A DNA stretch of 64,000 nucleotides from Cryptomeria japonica (taxonomy: Eukaryota; Streptophyta; Pinopsida; Cupressales; Cupressaceae): positions 554,181,136 through 554,245,135 of the forward strand of contig NC_081413.1 of the NCBI RefSeq assembly GCF_030272615.1. The letters are read 5' to 3'. Positions 13,078-25,313 of this stretch are shown here, piece after piece. Position numbers and translations under genes: made by a program. Position 1 is the first letter of the stretch. Each line of letters starts with the position of its first letter. The notes below the pieces were generated by a model. The model was not told where the DNA came from. It searched no databases and was given only the letters and a program-made list of their open reading frames with translations.

Positions 13078-13209
13078 CCCTAATGAGCATGTGAATGGTA
13101 TAATATTTCATATTTATTGTTTTGCATGTTTTTAGGTTCTTCATTGGTGTATGGTGGATTTCATTGTAGAACTAGGGTTTTATGTGGTTGAATCTTATTT
13201 GGTTTTACA
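13078..13209 (+). mobile_element. Continuation of the interrupted outer LTR
   Basis: Removing the TCAAA-flanked insertion joins 5,434 to 13,078. The joined sequence continues with AACTAGGGTT and ends in GGTTTTACA at 13,209. The LTR of the intact element at 49,459 shows the same order (AACTAGGGTT, then GCTTTACA at its end). The LTR boundary here is inferred from that parallel only. Confidence 0.4.
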
Positions 13210-13311
13210 ATATTTTAGCCTCCAATTCCATCACACATATTGTTGTTTTGTAAAAAAAAACCAAGACTAACTATGTGCAGCAGAGGTTTTGGACACAAGA
13301 ATAGGGTTTTC

Positions 13312-13905
13312 AAAAGATTTGATCATATATCACAAACGGATATGAATTTTTACATAAAAATTGTTTTGTGGGTTGGAAATGGTATCAAGAGTTCTCAGTC
13401 CAAAAATCCAATTTTTTGGATCAATTTTGTATTATTTATGATTCTTTTATAATTTTCATATGTAAAAAACTAATTTTGGGACTAAATTAGTGAATGTTTT
13501 GGATTTTCTTATATTTCTGAAAAGATCTCAGAATTCCAGAGGGGGCATGTTCTTTGTGCTTTTAATTTTGATGCAAAATAATTTGTGAAGAATTGGATCT
13601 TTGAAAATTAGGATTTTGCAATGATTTTATCATATCTCACAAACAATTGTGCATTTGTGTACAAAATTTTTTCTACAAGTTTGAAATGGTATCAAAAGTG
13701 CTTAGTCCAAAAAGAAGATTTTGGTCGATTTTGAATTATTTATGATTTTTTCATAAAAAAATAATTTTGGGAGTATATTAGTGAATTTTTCGGATTTTCT
13801 TACATCTGAAAATATCTCAAAATTCTAGAGGGGATTTTGTGATTTTAATTTGAATGCAAAATAATTCATAAAAAATCATATCTTTAAAAATTAGGGTTTT
13901 TTAAT
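13312..13905 (+). repeat. Diverged direct duplication of about 305 bp
   Basis: Two units share, in the same order, a TCATAT..CACAAAC start, GAAATGGTATCAA, AGTCCAAAAA, ATTATTTATGATT and an AATTC(C/T)AGAGGGG end. The first unit starts near 13,312 and the second near 13,619. The unit looks like non-coding leader of a Ty3-gypsy-type element. The intact element at 49-57 kb also has a duplicated module in its leader. Confidence 0.7.
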
Positions 13906-14895
13906 AAATATGCTTTCTAGGGCTCAAATCAAGGTATTTTTCTAAAAAATTACATTTTCAGAAAGCTCTAAAAATTTTAGCAGTAGTTTGTTATTTTCAT
14001 TTTAACTTTTGGAGTAAAAATCATTGCAAAAAAAACCATTTCTTGTTAACTAGGTAAAAAAAAGAAAAAAAGAAAAAAAAAAAAATGATCTTAATTTATG
14101 TTCTAAACCTTTTGATTGCAGGTTGGAGTAATTTTCAAGATTGTACTAACACATTTGTTCTTGTAGGGGTAATTTAAGAGAGTGTTTGTTTTTATTAGAT
14201 TAGAAAATACTTCCATTGGTGCACTAAAAGAGTAATTGTTTAAAGTGTTTGAGGCACTTGCCCAATTTGTTGTAGAAGCTCAAGTGTTTAATGAAAGTAT
14301 CTTCTCCCCCTACCTTCACAGATATTGAATGTAAGAGAAATCATTAAACATCTTTTTTTGTGTAGAGGGTCTGCCTCCCGATTTGTGAGAGGGAACGACC
14401 CAAGGGATACTTTCCTCCAGTCCGCTATATAAATAATCATGAGTGTGATGAAAGTCATCAACAACCTGGTGTTGTTGTTCTATACCGATCAAAGTTTCCC
14501 TTAGTATTCATGTGATGCGTACAAATTCTTGTTCTAAGGATTGGGAAGCCTCTTAATTGAGCGAACCGTCGCATGTATAGACACTTGATTACCCTAGATT
14601 GTGACTAAAAACCTTAGTAGTCACCCACCCTATTTTTGTCTAAACATCGTGATAGCTTCATTGGAAGGGGATAACTGGTTTCCCCCCCAAGATACTCACC
14701 ATAAGGGTCCCTTGAGATGAGACAAAAATCCTCGGCTTAGCATAAGCTACTTGTAGCTTTCCAAGGAGAGGTTGATTGGGTCATCCTTCTACTCTTGGAG
14801 GCCCCTAGTTGTCCTCTCATGCAAAGACAAAATAGTGTACACTTATTAAGGTGTCCCTACATTTAAGTCGACAAAGATTTCCAGGTTGTAGGTTG
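13906..14895 (+). other. Leader-like sequence of the old gypsy element
   Basis: No open frame of note and no recognised gene. With 31,403-32,117 removed from its present position by the Copia insertion, it would lie directly upstream of the gag pseudogene that starts at 32,118. It could therefore be that element's untranslated leader. This is inference from order and orientation only. Confidence 0.35.
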
Positions 14896-15957
14896 TGCTA
14901 GGTCCCGGAGACAACTGAGAGGGGGGGTGAATCAGCTGTCAATTAATTTCAAACCCAAATATAACTTAACCAAACTTAATGCATAATGTCAGTAAACCAG
15001 ACTTCATACCGGTTAACAGTTTAACAGTTAATTGTAGTATCGGTAAAGTTTAATGCATGAAACATAAAGACAAATAACATCCACAACACAACACAAATAT
15101 TTATACATGGAAACCTTGTAAGGGGAAAAACCACGGTGGGAAACCTTACCCATAATCAGATGATACTATTGCAGATAGTATGTGTGTACAATATGGAGTC
15201 TGCACATGCAGAAATGCCAACTACCTAGAGCTCACTGCTCAATCACAAAATGGTAGTCACACTAACTACAATTGGATGGTTAAATCCAATGATAATGTAC
15301 TGCTCAAAATAGCATCTTCATATGCTAGATTCAATACCGGTTAAGCTCTGATTTGCCTTCTTCAAACCTTCCTTGAATCTTCAAATGATGTCTCTATGTA
15401 TAGCTCTGCTTATATTCGCATATACCAAAAATACTTTATTCCTTTTTTACTTCTTACATCCCCATATTGATCTCACAAATGAGATCTTACATATAAACCA
15501 AAACCTAAGACCAAATGTGTAGGTCGACTCACTAAGATATTACAATAAAATCAATTACAAATGAATCAATATGTGATGTATCATCTCGGCTCATTGCATT
15601 TACAATAATAAAAAATCATCTCCATAGCGTGTTGTGCTGATCTGGAATGGATAACGCTTGTCGGTCCATAACCTAGACCTATTTGCTGGTAACAACAAAT
15701 ATGCAAACCCGATTAGACCAATAATCAAATCACCAAAGAAAAGTGTCCAAACAATGTCTTTGACATAACCAAGTAATCTCCAAGTCATCCTTAGTGCCGG
15801 TGAATAATATAATCTCCTGGTGAACCAAATATCGGTGATTGTGCATAAGTCACTGAACATGCCAGTGAACATAACCAAAGATCTCCAAGTGCTGATAGGG
15901 GTTGACAAGTGTTGACATCAATGATAAAACCAGTGCAACATATCCAAAATACAAAAA
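14896..15957 (-). repeat. Copia 3' LTR
   Basis: Matches 30,339-31,402 over its full length with many substitutions. It begins TGCTAGG on the plus strand where the partner has TGTTAGG. The inner end is next to a polypurine tract (minus strand, 15,971-15,959, CCAAAGGGGGAGA). Confidence 0.9.
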
Positions 15958-15958
15958 A

Positions 15959-15971
15959 TCTCCCCCTTTGG
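15959..15971 (-). other. Copia polypurine tract
   Basis: Read on the minus strand, CCAAAGGGGGAGA lies immediately upstream of the 3' LTR. This is the usual place for the plus-strand primer of reverse transcription. Confidence 0.75.
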
Positions 15972-16034
15972 CATTGATGGCAACACAAGATAGAAAAACC
16001 ATCTAAGTGCCAAAACAAAAATGCCAAAAATCAA

Positions 16035-18191
16035 TGGTGCAGGAGCACCTAGTTGAGTAAAACTCTCATTTTTGAGTATTATATGATTTCATGTTTGTAA
16101 TATCTTGTGTTAAGTTTATAATGTTGTTTTAGGTTGTTGTGTGTCTTGTCTAGTGGTTTTGATCTCATTTTGGGCTCAAGAAGTCAAGTTTTGCCTTTCA
16201 GGGTTTGAGTTGACAATTTTTTGGCAAAATGTGCAAAATTGTCTTAAAAGTCTCCAAATGCTTTCCAAAGCATTGAAACATGTTTAATAAGTGTTTTTAA
16301 GCATGTCTAAGGTTTTTAGATAAGTTGATGAGGTTAGGTTGTCAAAAATGTCTTTTGGAGCAAGAAATGTTGTCATTTGGGCTTGAAAAGTTGTCAAAGT
16401 TGTCATTTTTTGACTTTTCTTGCAAAATGAAGTTGTGGAAGCCTCATGTCCGTACTGGGGCTTGATAACCAAATGTAAAAAATATAAAAGGCCTCCCTTT
16501 TCCTTGATAAAAGTTGGTGATTGTATTTGCAAAGGAATCCTAATAGAAAAGCATGAAATTCTGGCTTTTTTCACTATTTTTCTCTTCCTTGGAGTAATAG
16601 TCTGTACTGTAGCACTCTTGTCCATACTGTACCTTCTGGGAAGTGTTCCTATTCATTATTAAATGCTTCTCAAGTGATTATTGCACTGGTTTTTCTTTTG
16701 CAAGTTGGTGAAATATAATTTCTTTCATTCTGTGTGCTCATTGCCCTATCAAGGGTTTGGGGTTGGAAAATGCCACAACTTGACTAATCCAGGCTTGGGT
16801 TCCCACCAAAATGGATTAGGTCAAGTTTATTTATGCATGTACATTGTGTATATATTTCCTTTTTAGTCAGAACTATGTTTGGAGGACAAATTTGAGTGAA
16901 GATTAGACAAGTTTTGGAACTTGACTAATATCCTTCTTGAAAACTCAAATTCTTGTAATCAAAATGCATTGAAGTGTTAAAGTTGCCAAGAAAGGACTCT
17001 GAGAAGTGTTACAAGTTAGCTTGATTCAAATTCAATAGTTGACAAGTTTGTAATTTCCAAGTTTGATCAATTTTTGTAACTAGCAGCAAGTTCATTGTTT
17101 TTGTGATTTGCATTGTCAAAAATCTCAAGGAATGCTTCAAGAGCATTAACCAAGCCTTGTAACTGTGAAGGCAATGTAATAGGAAAATTCATTTATGTTT
17201 TGCAGACCTCATTGATGTATATTTTCAGTTCAAACTCCTTGCTATGCAGGTCCAAAGATGTAGCAGCAGTTGACTGGTAAAGGGCAGTGATTTAACAGTG
17301 ACAATGGCATTTTCACTTCTATTTTTAGTTTGTGCACCATGTGTTTGGACTAATGCCTGTGGGAAAGTAGTAAGGAAAGGCCCTCCATGATATGGCAGAA
17401 GGTATACTTCAGGTTGGAAGCTTGGTTAGTGGAGTGGCAATGGTTTCCCAATGTGGTTGGGTCTAAACCCTACCAAACCCTACAAAAGTGCCACAAATAA
17501 TGGACAATCCTCATTTTGCATTAACAGGGGCCTACACCATGAAAATCCATTAGCATATACCTCTAAAACACCATCCAAATCAATTTTGTTGGAATAATTG
17601 CCCATCGTTGGGTTGGGTGAGCAAAAAGGTGCCAATTAGGCCTCCACGGGTTACAAGCCTTTTGACTGCATAACACACACTTTTCAAGAACCTAATTGGT
17701 TTGGGTTTGGTAGAACTTGAAGAACCTAAGGATAGCTATCTAGGGACATTGAAGGACAACTATCCACCTTCTTGACCGTATGACAGAGACATTTGTGGTT
17801 TGTAGTCTAGCAAAGGGCTTGAGTAAGAAGACCAAAAATGCTTAATTACCCCCAAATTACACAAGGTCAAAGACAATACTTTTGCTTAGGTTCCTAAACC
17901 ATTTGGAGGAGTTTGTAATGACAAAGAACGATCAAAATAATGCCCAAATGACAGAGGAATGTGTAGGGAAGTTGTAATGGTTGGTTATAGCCTAAAGTGG
18001 ATGAGCAAGGGAATGAGCTCACTAAAAAGGGGAGTTTGTTTGTAAAGTGTTGCATGAGTTGCTTGGCATTAAAAACACAAGAATGAGTTTGCAAACATAT
18101 GCAATAGCCTCAAACAAGTCTTTGGGAAACAAATTGAACCATTAGACTCAAAACATCCTTATTGAGCACTTATCTAGCAATCTCCCTATCA
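16035..18191 (+). repeat. Chromovirus 5' LTR
   Basis: Starts TGGTGCAGG and ends CTCCCTATCA. In the first 330 bp it differs from the 3' LTR at about 16 places by eye (near 5 percent). Open frames inside it are not conserved as genes. Confidence 0.95.
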
Positions 18192-18194
18192 TAG

Positions 18195-18207
18195 TGGTAT
18201 TAGAGCC
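18195..18207 (+). other. Chromovirus primer-binding site
   Basis: TGGTATTAGAGCC, three bases after the 5' LTR, is the usual plant initiator-methionine tRNA primer site (TGGTATCAGAGC) with one C-to-T change. Confidence 0.85.
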
Positions 18208-18244
18208 AACGAAAGATTTAGGAGAAAAGGATCATTAGGAAAAC

Positions 18245-19375
18245 ATGGTGACTAATGCTAAGTTAGCGAAGGTCGAAGACCAAGAAGAGGAAAATAGGGC
18301 ACTCAGAGAAAGATTGGATCAACTAGTAACGAAACTAGCTGAAGTAGAAGTCAAAACTGAAGAAGTCCATGATAAGGTTGGAGATCAGGGTAAAATGGTG
18401 GCCATAGAAGATGAGGTTCCCATACCTGACCCTATTATTGAGAAAGAACCATTCTTGAAAGCTTTGAGAGCTATGAGTGGTAAAACCTTAGAGGGAGTGA
18501 CTCTTTTCAGTGGAAAGACGGATCCATATGCTCTTATAGAGTGGATTGAAGGGCTAGAAAACCATTTTGAATGTGATGGAATAACTAAAGCACAGAAGGT
18601 TAAGGTAGCAAAATCAAGGTTGAGAGGGGCAACATTAACTTGGTGGAAGTTAATCCAAGAGGAAAGGGTGAAAGAAGGTAAGCAACCAATAGCCACCTAG
18701 AAAGCAATGGTAGCCAAAATAAAAGAAACCTACCTTCCTGAAGACTATGAAGTACAACTTCAAAGGAAAAGACAAAATTTGAGACAAAAAGACTTAGATG
18801 TCAGTAGTTACACTGAGGAGTTTCAAAAACCGTGCATGAGATACAGAGTAGTAGAGGATGAGAGTATAAAAGTGGCAAGATATTTGAATGGGTTAAGATG
18901 GAACATCCAGGAAGAGATGAGCTTGTTATGCCCACAAACAGTACACAAGTGTTATCAACTAGCACTTAAGGTGAAAGAGAAAAGTAGGAGAAAGAAAGAA
19001 CAAAATAACAGAGGAAGAGGTAGGGGAAGAGATGGTAGAGGCCATAGAGGCAGTTTTGGGGGAAGGGGCATAGATCAACGATCTGAAAGAGAGTCTAAAC
19101 TTATAGAGCAAAGTGGGGATTCTTAGAGCAAACCCAACTATAGGGGTAGGGGATCAAGCAACCTGAGTAGGGGTAGATCTAATGGACCAGAGAGAGGGTC
19201 CTACTTCTCAACCATGAAGTGCTATAACTGTCAAAAGTTGGGCCACCCTGCCTATAGATGCCCAGAGAAGCCTAGTTCATCCTATGATGGTGAAAAGAGG
19301 GTAAATTATGTTCAGGAAGATGGAGGTAATACCAGAACTTCAACATTGAACCTAGCTTCAGAAGATGGTGAGAGT
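18245..19375 (+). pseudogene. Chromovirus gag, broken
   Basis: The frame starts at ATG 18,245, 54 bases after the 5' LTR. It carries a charged N-terminal stretch, then the retrotransposon gag core (about 18,440-18,960, including LTWWKLIQEE near 18,630), an Arg/Gly-rich linker and a CCHC zinc knuckle (CYNCQKLGHPAYRC, 19,221-19,262). Two in-frame stops interrupt it at 18,698 (TAG) and 19,124 (TAG). The first falls at a position that is usually Trp in related gag proteins. At about 19,374 the gag frame ends and pol continues in another frame, consistent with a one-base deletion. Gag would package the element RNA. Confidence 0.9.
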
Positions 19376-19377
19376 TA

Positions 19378-22300
19378 ATGATTAAGAGAGTGTTAATGAA
19401 GAAGCCACACAATACAGAGGTCTCACAGAGAAGAGCATTGTTTAGGATTAAGTGTAAAATCATGGGAAAGGTGTGTAAGGTGATCATAGATTCAGGATCC
19501 ATAGATAACATCATATTAGAGGAAGTAGTAAGTAAATTGAAACTACCCAGGATACAACATAAGGAGCCATACAAGGTCACATGGTTAAATAAGGGACAAC
19601 ATGTGTTCATAAATGAGCAAGCCTCGGTAGATTTCCACATAGGTGGATATACAGATAGGATCTTATGTGACATCCTTCCTATGGATGCTTGCCACCTACT
19701 GTTGGGTAGACCATGACAGTTTGACAGGAAAACACAACATGATGGGGAAAGAAACTCCTACTCATTTCAGAAAGATGGAGTAACCTATCAGATTCAATCC
19801 CTCAATGAAGAAGGAAAGAGCAGCAACAAAGTGCCTAACATCTTATTAGTGAATGAGAAAGAATTCATAAAAATACTAGAAGAAGGTGAAGGAGTGGGAT
19901 TTGCACTCATAGTGAAACCCAAGGAAGAAAAGGTAGAAAAGAAAGTTGAGATACCATATGAGGTGCAACAAATCCTTGATAACTTCAAAGAAATAATCAG
20001 TGATGGTACACCTGCAGCCTTACCACCTCCTAGAGTCATTAGCCATCAGATTGATTTCATACTTGGAGCCTCTTTACCCAATAAGGCAGCCTATAAGATA
20101 ACCCCTGAACAAAATGAAGAGGTAGCAAGACAAATACAAGAACTCTTAGACCAAGGGCTGACTGGGAAGAGCATTAGTCTTTGTGCAGTACTTACAGCGT
20201 TGGCACCCAAGAAGGGTGGAACATGGAGATTTTGCACAGATTCTAGAGCCATAAACAAGATCACCATCAGATACAGATTTCCCATACCTAGGATAGAGGA
20301 TTTGATGGATTGTTTGGGGGGTGCACAATATTTCAGTAAGATTGACTTGAAGAGTGGTTACCATTAGATAAGAATCAAAGAGGGTGATGAATGGAAGACA
20401 ACTTTCAAAACAAATGAGGGTCTCTACGATTGGCTTGTCATGCCATTTGGACTCTCTAATGCTCCCAGCACATTCATGAAACTCATGAATGAAGTTTTAC
20501 ATGATTTCATTGGCAAGTTTGTTGTTGTGTATTTAGATGATATTCTTATCTTCAGTAAAACTAAGGAAGAGCATTTGAAGCATTTAGCTAATGTTTTGAG
20601 AAAGTTATCTGATGAACAACTAACCATTAATCTTGAAAAGTGTGATTTCTTGAAGCAAGAATTGGTCTATCTTGGTTTTGTTGTATTAGGAGGCAATCTG
20701 AAAATGGATCAATCTAAAGTTGCAGCAATAACTAGTTGGCCAACTCCTAAGACAGCCAATGATGTTAGAAGTTTCCATGGTTTGGCACAATTTTACAGAA
20801 AATTCATCAGGAGATTCAGTGAGATTTGTGCTCCAATGTTAGACACCATCAAAGGGGGTGTATAGGTAAAATTTCAGTGGACAGATGCAGCTAATAAGGG
20901 GTTTGAATTGTTGAAAACTAAAGTAGCTACTCAACCAGTGCTCATTTTACCTAGTTTTGATAAGCTTTTTACTATTGAATGTGATGCTAGTAATATTGTT
21001 GTAGGAGCTGTTTTAAGTTAGGACAATAGACCAGTTGCATTCTTTAGTGAGAAGTTGAATGATGCCAAGAAAAAGTACTCTTCCTATGATTTAGAACTCT
21101 ATGCATTAGTACAGGCACTTAGGAAATGGAGACACTATCTTCTTCCTAAAGAGTTTGTTGTATACACAGATAATCAGGCACTAAGTCTCTTGAACTCACA
21201 GGATAAACCAAATCATAGGCATGTTAAATGGGTAGAGTACTTGCAAGCTTACACTTTTACTCTTAAGCATAAAAAGGGTTAGTTGAATAAAGTAGCAGAT
21301 GCTTTGAGTAGAAGGTTGTTAACTGTTCATGAGATTCGAGTACAAAACATTGGTATTGATAGTTTTAAAGATATGTATCCTATTGATGATGATTTTGCTG
21401 AAGCTTATAAAGTTTGTCAAGGTTTTGAGAATCATTTCCATGGTGCATATGTTGATTTCACTTTGCAGGATGGTTTGTTATTCAGGGGTGGACAGTTGTG
21501 TGTTCCAAAAGGTTCTATGACAGAGAACCTCATTCATGAGAAGCGCAATGGGTGCTTAAGTGAGCATTTCGGTCTCAACAAGACCTTAGAGTTGGTTCAA
21601 AGGTTCTATTATTGGCCTAAGATGCAGAGAGACATCAGGAGGTATGTGGAGTAGTGTTTGGTATGTTAGAAAGAAAAAGGTAATTCCTCCAATGTTGGTT
21701 TATATCATCCTCTTCCCATTCCACATAGGCCTTGGGATTGCATTAGTATGGATTTTGTGGTAGGGTTACCTAGAACTCAAGCAGGATTTGATAGCATCTT
21801 TGTAGTAGTTGACAGATTTAGCAAAATGGCTCATTTTATTCCTTGTAAAACAACACATGATGCAAGTCATATTGCTTACTTATTTTTCAAAAAAGTTGTT
21901 AGAATACATGGTTTGCCTACTAGCATTGTTTCAGATAGGGATGTTAAGTTTCTTGGTCATTTCTCGAAAACATTGTGGAAGAGACTGGGTACTAATCTCT
22001 CTTTTGGTTTAGCTTATCATCCACAAACTGGTGGCCAAACCGAAGTTGTGAACATGTCTCTTGGAAACATGCTTAGGTGCTTGACAAAGGAATATGGGTA
22101 GAGTTGGGATCAACTCATTCATCAAGCAGAATATGCCTACAATGATAGTGTCAACCGGTCTATAGCTAAAAGCCCTTTTGAATTTGTTTATGGTATGCAT
22201 CCAAGGGGTATAATGGAGTTGAGGGATATCACTAACTTGCAGCCTAAGAGTGGAACAACAAATGACATGGCTCAATCCATGAAAGAGGTTCATGAGCAAG

Positions 22301-22827
22301 TGAGAAAGGCTCTTCAAGATACCTCCCAAAAAGTCAAGGCAAGAGTGGATGCTACAAAGAGAGATGTTCAGTTTTCCATAGGAGATTATGTGATGGTTCA
22401 TTTGACCAAGGCAAGGCTACAAAAGGGAGTTCCAAGCAAACTTCAGATGAGGAGAATAGGCCTTTGCAAAATCTTGGCTAAGTATGGGTCTAATTATTAC
22501 AAAGTTGATTTTCCTACTGATGTTTCTTTGTCTCCCATTTTTAATGTTGCAGATTTGATTGATTTCAAAGGGAAGCCACCTGAGGAGATTCAAAGAGTTT
22601 CATATGTTGCACAATCCCTTTCTGATCTTTCTCTCCCTTCTCTTTCTATTCCCCAAGCAGAACAAGTTCTAGACTCTAGGATTCTCAAGAAGACAAGGAA
22701 TCACACCTATATGGAGCATCTAATCAAATGGAAGGATAAGCCTATCTCAGAGGCCACATGGATATCTGAAACTGACTTTCAGAAGTTTGGAATCTTTTCT
22801 TCTTTGCTGCCTCAAGGAGTCACATGA
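19378..22827 (+). pseudogene. Chromovirus pol (protease, RT, RNase H, integrase, chromodomain), broken
   Basis: A single frame runs for 3.45 kb. The order is protease (DSGS, about 19,489), reverse transcriptase ([15 protein letters not shown], active site YLDD near 20,530), RNase H (IECDAS, 20,976; YTDNQAL, 21,162), the integrase HHCC zinc-binding region (21,526-21,668), integrase core (MDFVVGLP 21,748, SDRDVKF 21,931, QTEVVN 22,036) and a C-terminal chromodomain (HLIKWKDKPISEATW, 22,716-22,760). In-frame stops lie at 19,714 (TGA), 20,365, 20,863, 21,019, 21,280, 21,652, 21,667 and 22,099 (all TAG). Several replace codons that are Gln in this family. No indel was noticed within pol. Confidence 0.95.
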
Positions 22828-22835
22828 CTTCTTTG

Positions 22836-22849
22836 TTTTTGGGGGAGTA
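22836..22849 (+). other. Chromovirus polypurine tract
   Basis: TTTTTGGGGGAGTA lies directly before the TG of the 3' LTR, in the expected position for plus-strand priming. Confidence 0.85.
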
Positions 22850-25008
22850 TGGTGCAAGAGCACCTAGTTGAGTAAAACTCTCCTTTTTGAGTATTTTATG
22901 ATTTCATGTTTGTAATGTTTTGTGTTAAGTTTATAATGTTGTTTTAGGTTGTTGTGTGTCTTTTCTAGTGGTTCTGATCTCATTTTGGGCTCAAGAAGTC
23001 AAGTTTTTCCTTTCAGGCTTTGAGTTGACAATTTTTTTGGCAAAATGTGCAAAATTGCCTTAAAAGTCTCCAAATTCTTTCCAAAGCATTGAAACATGTT
23101 TACTAAGTGTTTTTAAGCATGTCTAAGGTTTTTAGATAAGTTGATAAGGCTAGGTTGTCAAAAATGTCTTTTGGAGCAAGAAATGTTGTCATTTGGGCTT
23201 GAAAAGTTGTCAAAGTTGTCATTTTTTGACTTTTCTTGCAAAATGAAGTTGTGGAAGCCTCATGTCCGTACTGGGGCTTGATAACCAATTGGAAAAACTA
23301 TAAAAGGCCTCCCTTTTCCTTGAGAAAGGTTGGTGATTTTATTTGCAAAGGAATCCTAATAGAAAAGCATGAAATTCTGGTTTTTTTTCACTGTTTTTCT
23401 CTTCCTTGGAGTAACAATCCATACTGTAGCATTCTTGTCCGTACTGTACCTTCAGGAAAGTGTTACTATTGATTGTTAAATGATCCTCAAGTGATTATTG
23501 CACTGGTTTTTCTTTTGCAAGTTGGTGAAATATAATTTCTTTCATTCTGTGTGCTCACTGCCCTGTCCAGGGTTTGGGGTTGGAAAATGCCACAACTTGA
23601 CTAATCCAGGCTTGGGTTCCCACCAAAATGGATTGGGTCAAGTTGATTTATGCATGTACATTGTGTATATATTTCCTTTTGAGTCATAACTATGTTTGGA
23701 GGACAAATTTGAGTGAAGATTAGACAAGTTTTGGAACTTGACTAATATCCTTCTTGAAAACTCAAATTCTTGTAATCAAAATGCATTGAAGTGTTAAAGT
23801 TGCCAAGCAAGGAGTCTGAGAAGTGTTACAAGTTAGCTTGCTTCAACTTCAATAGTTGACAAGTTTGTAATTTGCAAGTTTGATCAATTTTTGTAACTGG
23901 CAGCAAGTTCACTGTTTTTGTGATTTGCAATGTCAAAAATCTCAAGGAATGCTTCAAGAGCATTAACCAAGCCTTGTAACTGTGAAGGAAATGTAATAGA
24001 AAAATTCATTTATGTTTTGCAGACCTCATTGAGGTATATTTTCAGTTCAAACTCCTTGTTATGCAAGTCCAAAGATGTAGCAGCAGTTGACTGGTAAAGG
24101 GCAGTGATTTAACAGTGACAGTGGCATTTTCACTTCTATTTTCAGTTTGTGCACCATGTGTTTGGACTAATGCCTGCAGGACAGTAGTAAGGAAAGGCCC
24201 TCCATGATATGTTAGAAGGTATACTTCAAGTTGGAAGCTTGGTTAGTGGAATGACAATGGTTTCCCAATGTCGTTGGGTATAAACCCTACCAAACCCTAC
24301 AAAAGTGCCACAAATAGTGGATAGTCCTCATTTTGCATTAACAGTGGCCTACACCATGAAAATCCATTAGCATATACCTCTAAAACACCATCCAAATCAA
24401 TTTTCTTGGAAGAATTTCTCATCATTGGGTTGGGTGAGCAAAAAGGTGCCAATTAGGCCTCCACGGGCTACAAGCCTTTTGACTGCATAACACACACTTT
24501 TAAAGAACCCGATTGGTTTGGGTTTGGTAGAAATTGAAGAACCTAAGGATAGCTATCTAGGGACATTGAAGGACAACCATCCACTTTCTTGACAATATGA
24601 CAGAGACATTTGTGGTTTGTATTCTAGCAAAGGGCTTGAGTAAGAAGACAAAAAATGCTTAATTACCCCCAAATTACACAAGGTCAAAGACAATACTTTT
24701 TCTTAGGTTCCTAAACCATTTGGAGGAGTTTGTAATGACAAAGAACAATTAGAATAATGCCCAAAGGATAGAGGAATGTGTAGGGAAGTTGTAATGGTTG
24801 GATATAGCCTAAAGTGGATGAGCAAGGGAATGAGCTCACTAAAAAGGGGAGTTTGTTTGGAAAGTGTTGCATGAGTTGCTTGGCATTAAAACCACAAGAA
24901 TGAGTTTGCAAACATATACAACAACCTCAAACAAGTCTTTGGGAAACAAATTGAACCATTAGAATCAAAACATCCTTATTGAACACTTATCTAGCAATCT
25001 CCCTATCA
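22850..25008 (+). repeat. Chromovirus 3' LTR
   Basis: Begins TGGTGCAAG and ends CCCTATCA. Collinear with 16,035-18,191 and within two bases of its length. Confidence 0.95.
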
Positions 25009-25013
25009 ATCAA

Positions 25014-25313
25014 CAATCTCCCAAAGAGATCATTAACCAGAAATTAAAATATAGATACAAAGAGTAGAAATCTCTCCCCCAATGAATAAAATCTCCTAAA
25101 AAGATAATGTGTTTTTCCATAGATATTTCTCCCCCCTTGACATCAAATGCCAAAGCAATACAAAAAATAGATTCAACCATTTCATAGAACTTATTACAAA
25201 ATACCAACTTATCAATTTATCCAACTACTCCCCCTGAGAAGTAGCTCTCCTCATCAAAGCCGGAAAAAGATTTCTCTGTTAATTCTATCGGTTTGATGAC
25301 AATCATCAACTAT
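25014..25313 (-). other. Copia 3' untranslated region
   Basis: Non-coding stretch between the copia stop codon and the chromovirus insertion point. It continued originally into 15,958-16,034 and the left copia LTR. Confidence 0.75.

Larger units (their letters stand above)
16035..25008 (+). mobile_element. Chromodomain Ty3-gypsy retrotransposon (chromovirus), complete but decayed
   Basis: An 8,974-bp element with LTRs of 2,157 bp (16,035-18,191) and 2,159 bp (22,850-25,008), TG..CA ends and a perfect ATCAA target duplication (16,030-16,034 and 25,009-25,013). Between the LTRs come a primer-binding site, gag with a CCHC knuckle, protease, reverse transcriptase, RNase H, integrase and a C-terminal chromodomain, then a polypurine tract. 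This is the gypsy order, and the chromodomain marks it as a chromovirus. It is inserted into the 3' untranslated region of the copia element. About ten premature stops and one frameshift make it inactive. Confidence 0.96.

Noticed and set aside
15600-16027. Open frames of 78-102 codons, repeated at 31,045-31,353
   Set aside because: Both copies lie inside the copia LTR pair and its edge. They are LTR sequence, not a host gene.
16284-16866. Open frames repeated at 23,103-23,689
   Set aside because: They are inside the chromovirus LTRs and occur twice for that reason only.
18245-22827. Reassigned or read-through TAG codons in the chromovirus
   Set aside because: Many TAGs replace Gln, which could suggest recoding. 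But the copy also has a TGA at a Trp position and a one-base shift, and the host is a plant with the standard code. Decay by C-to-T change explains it better.
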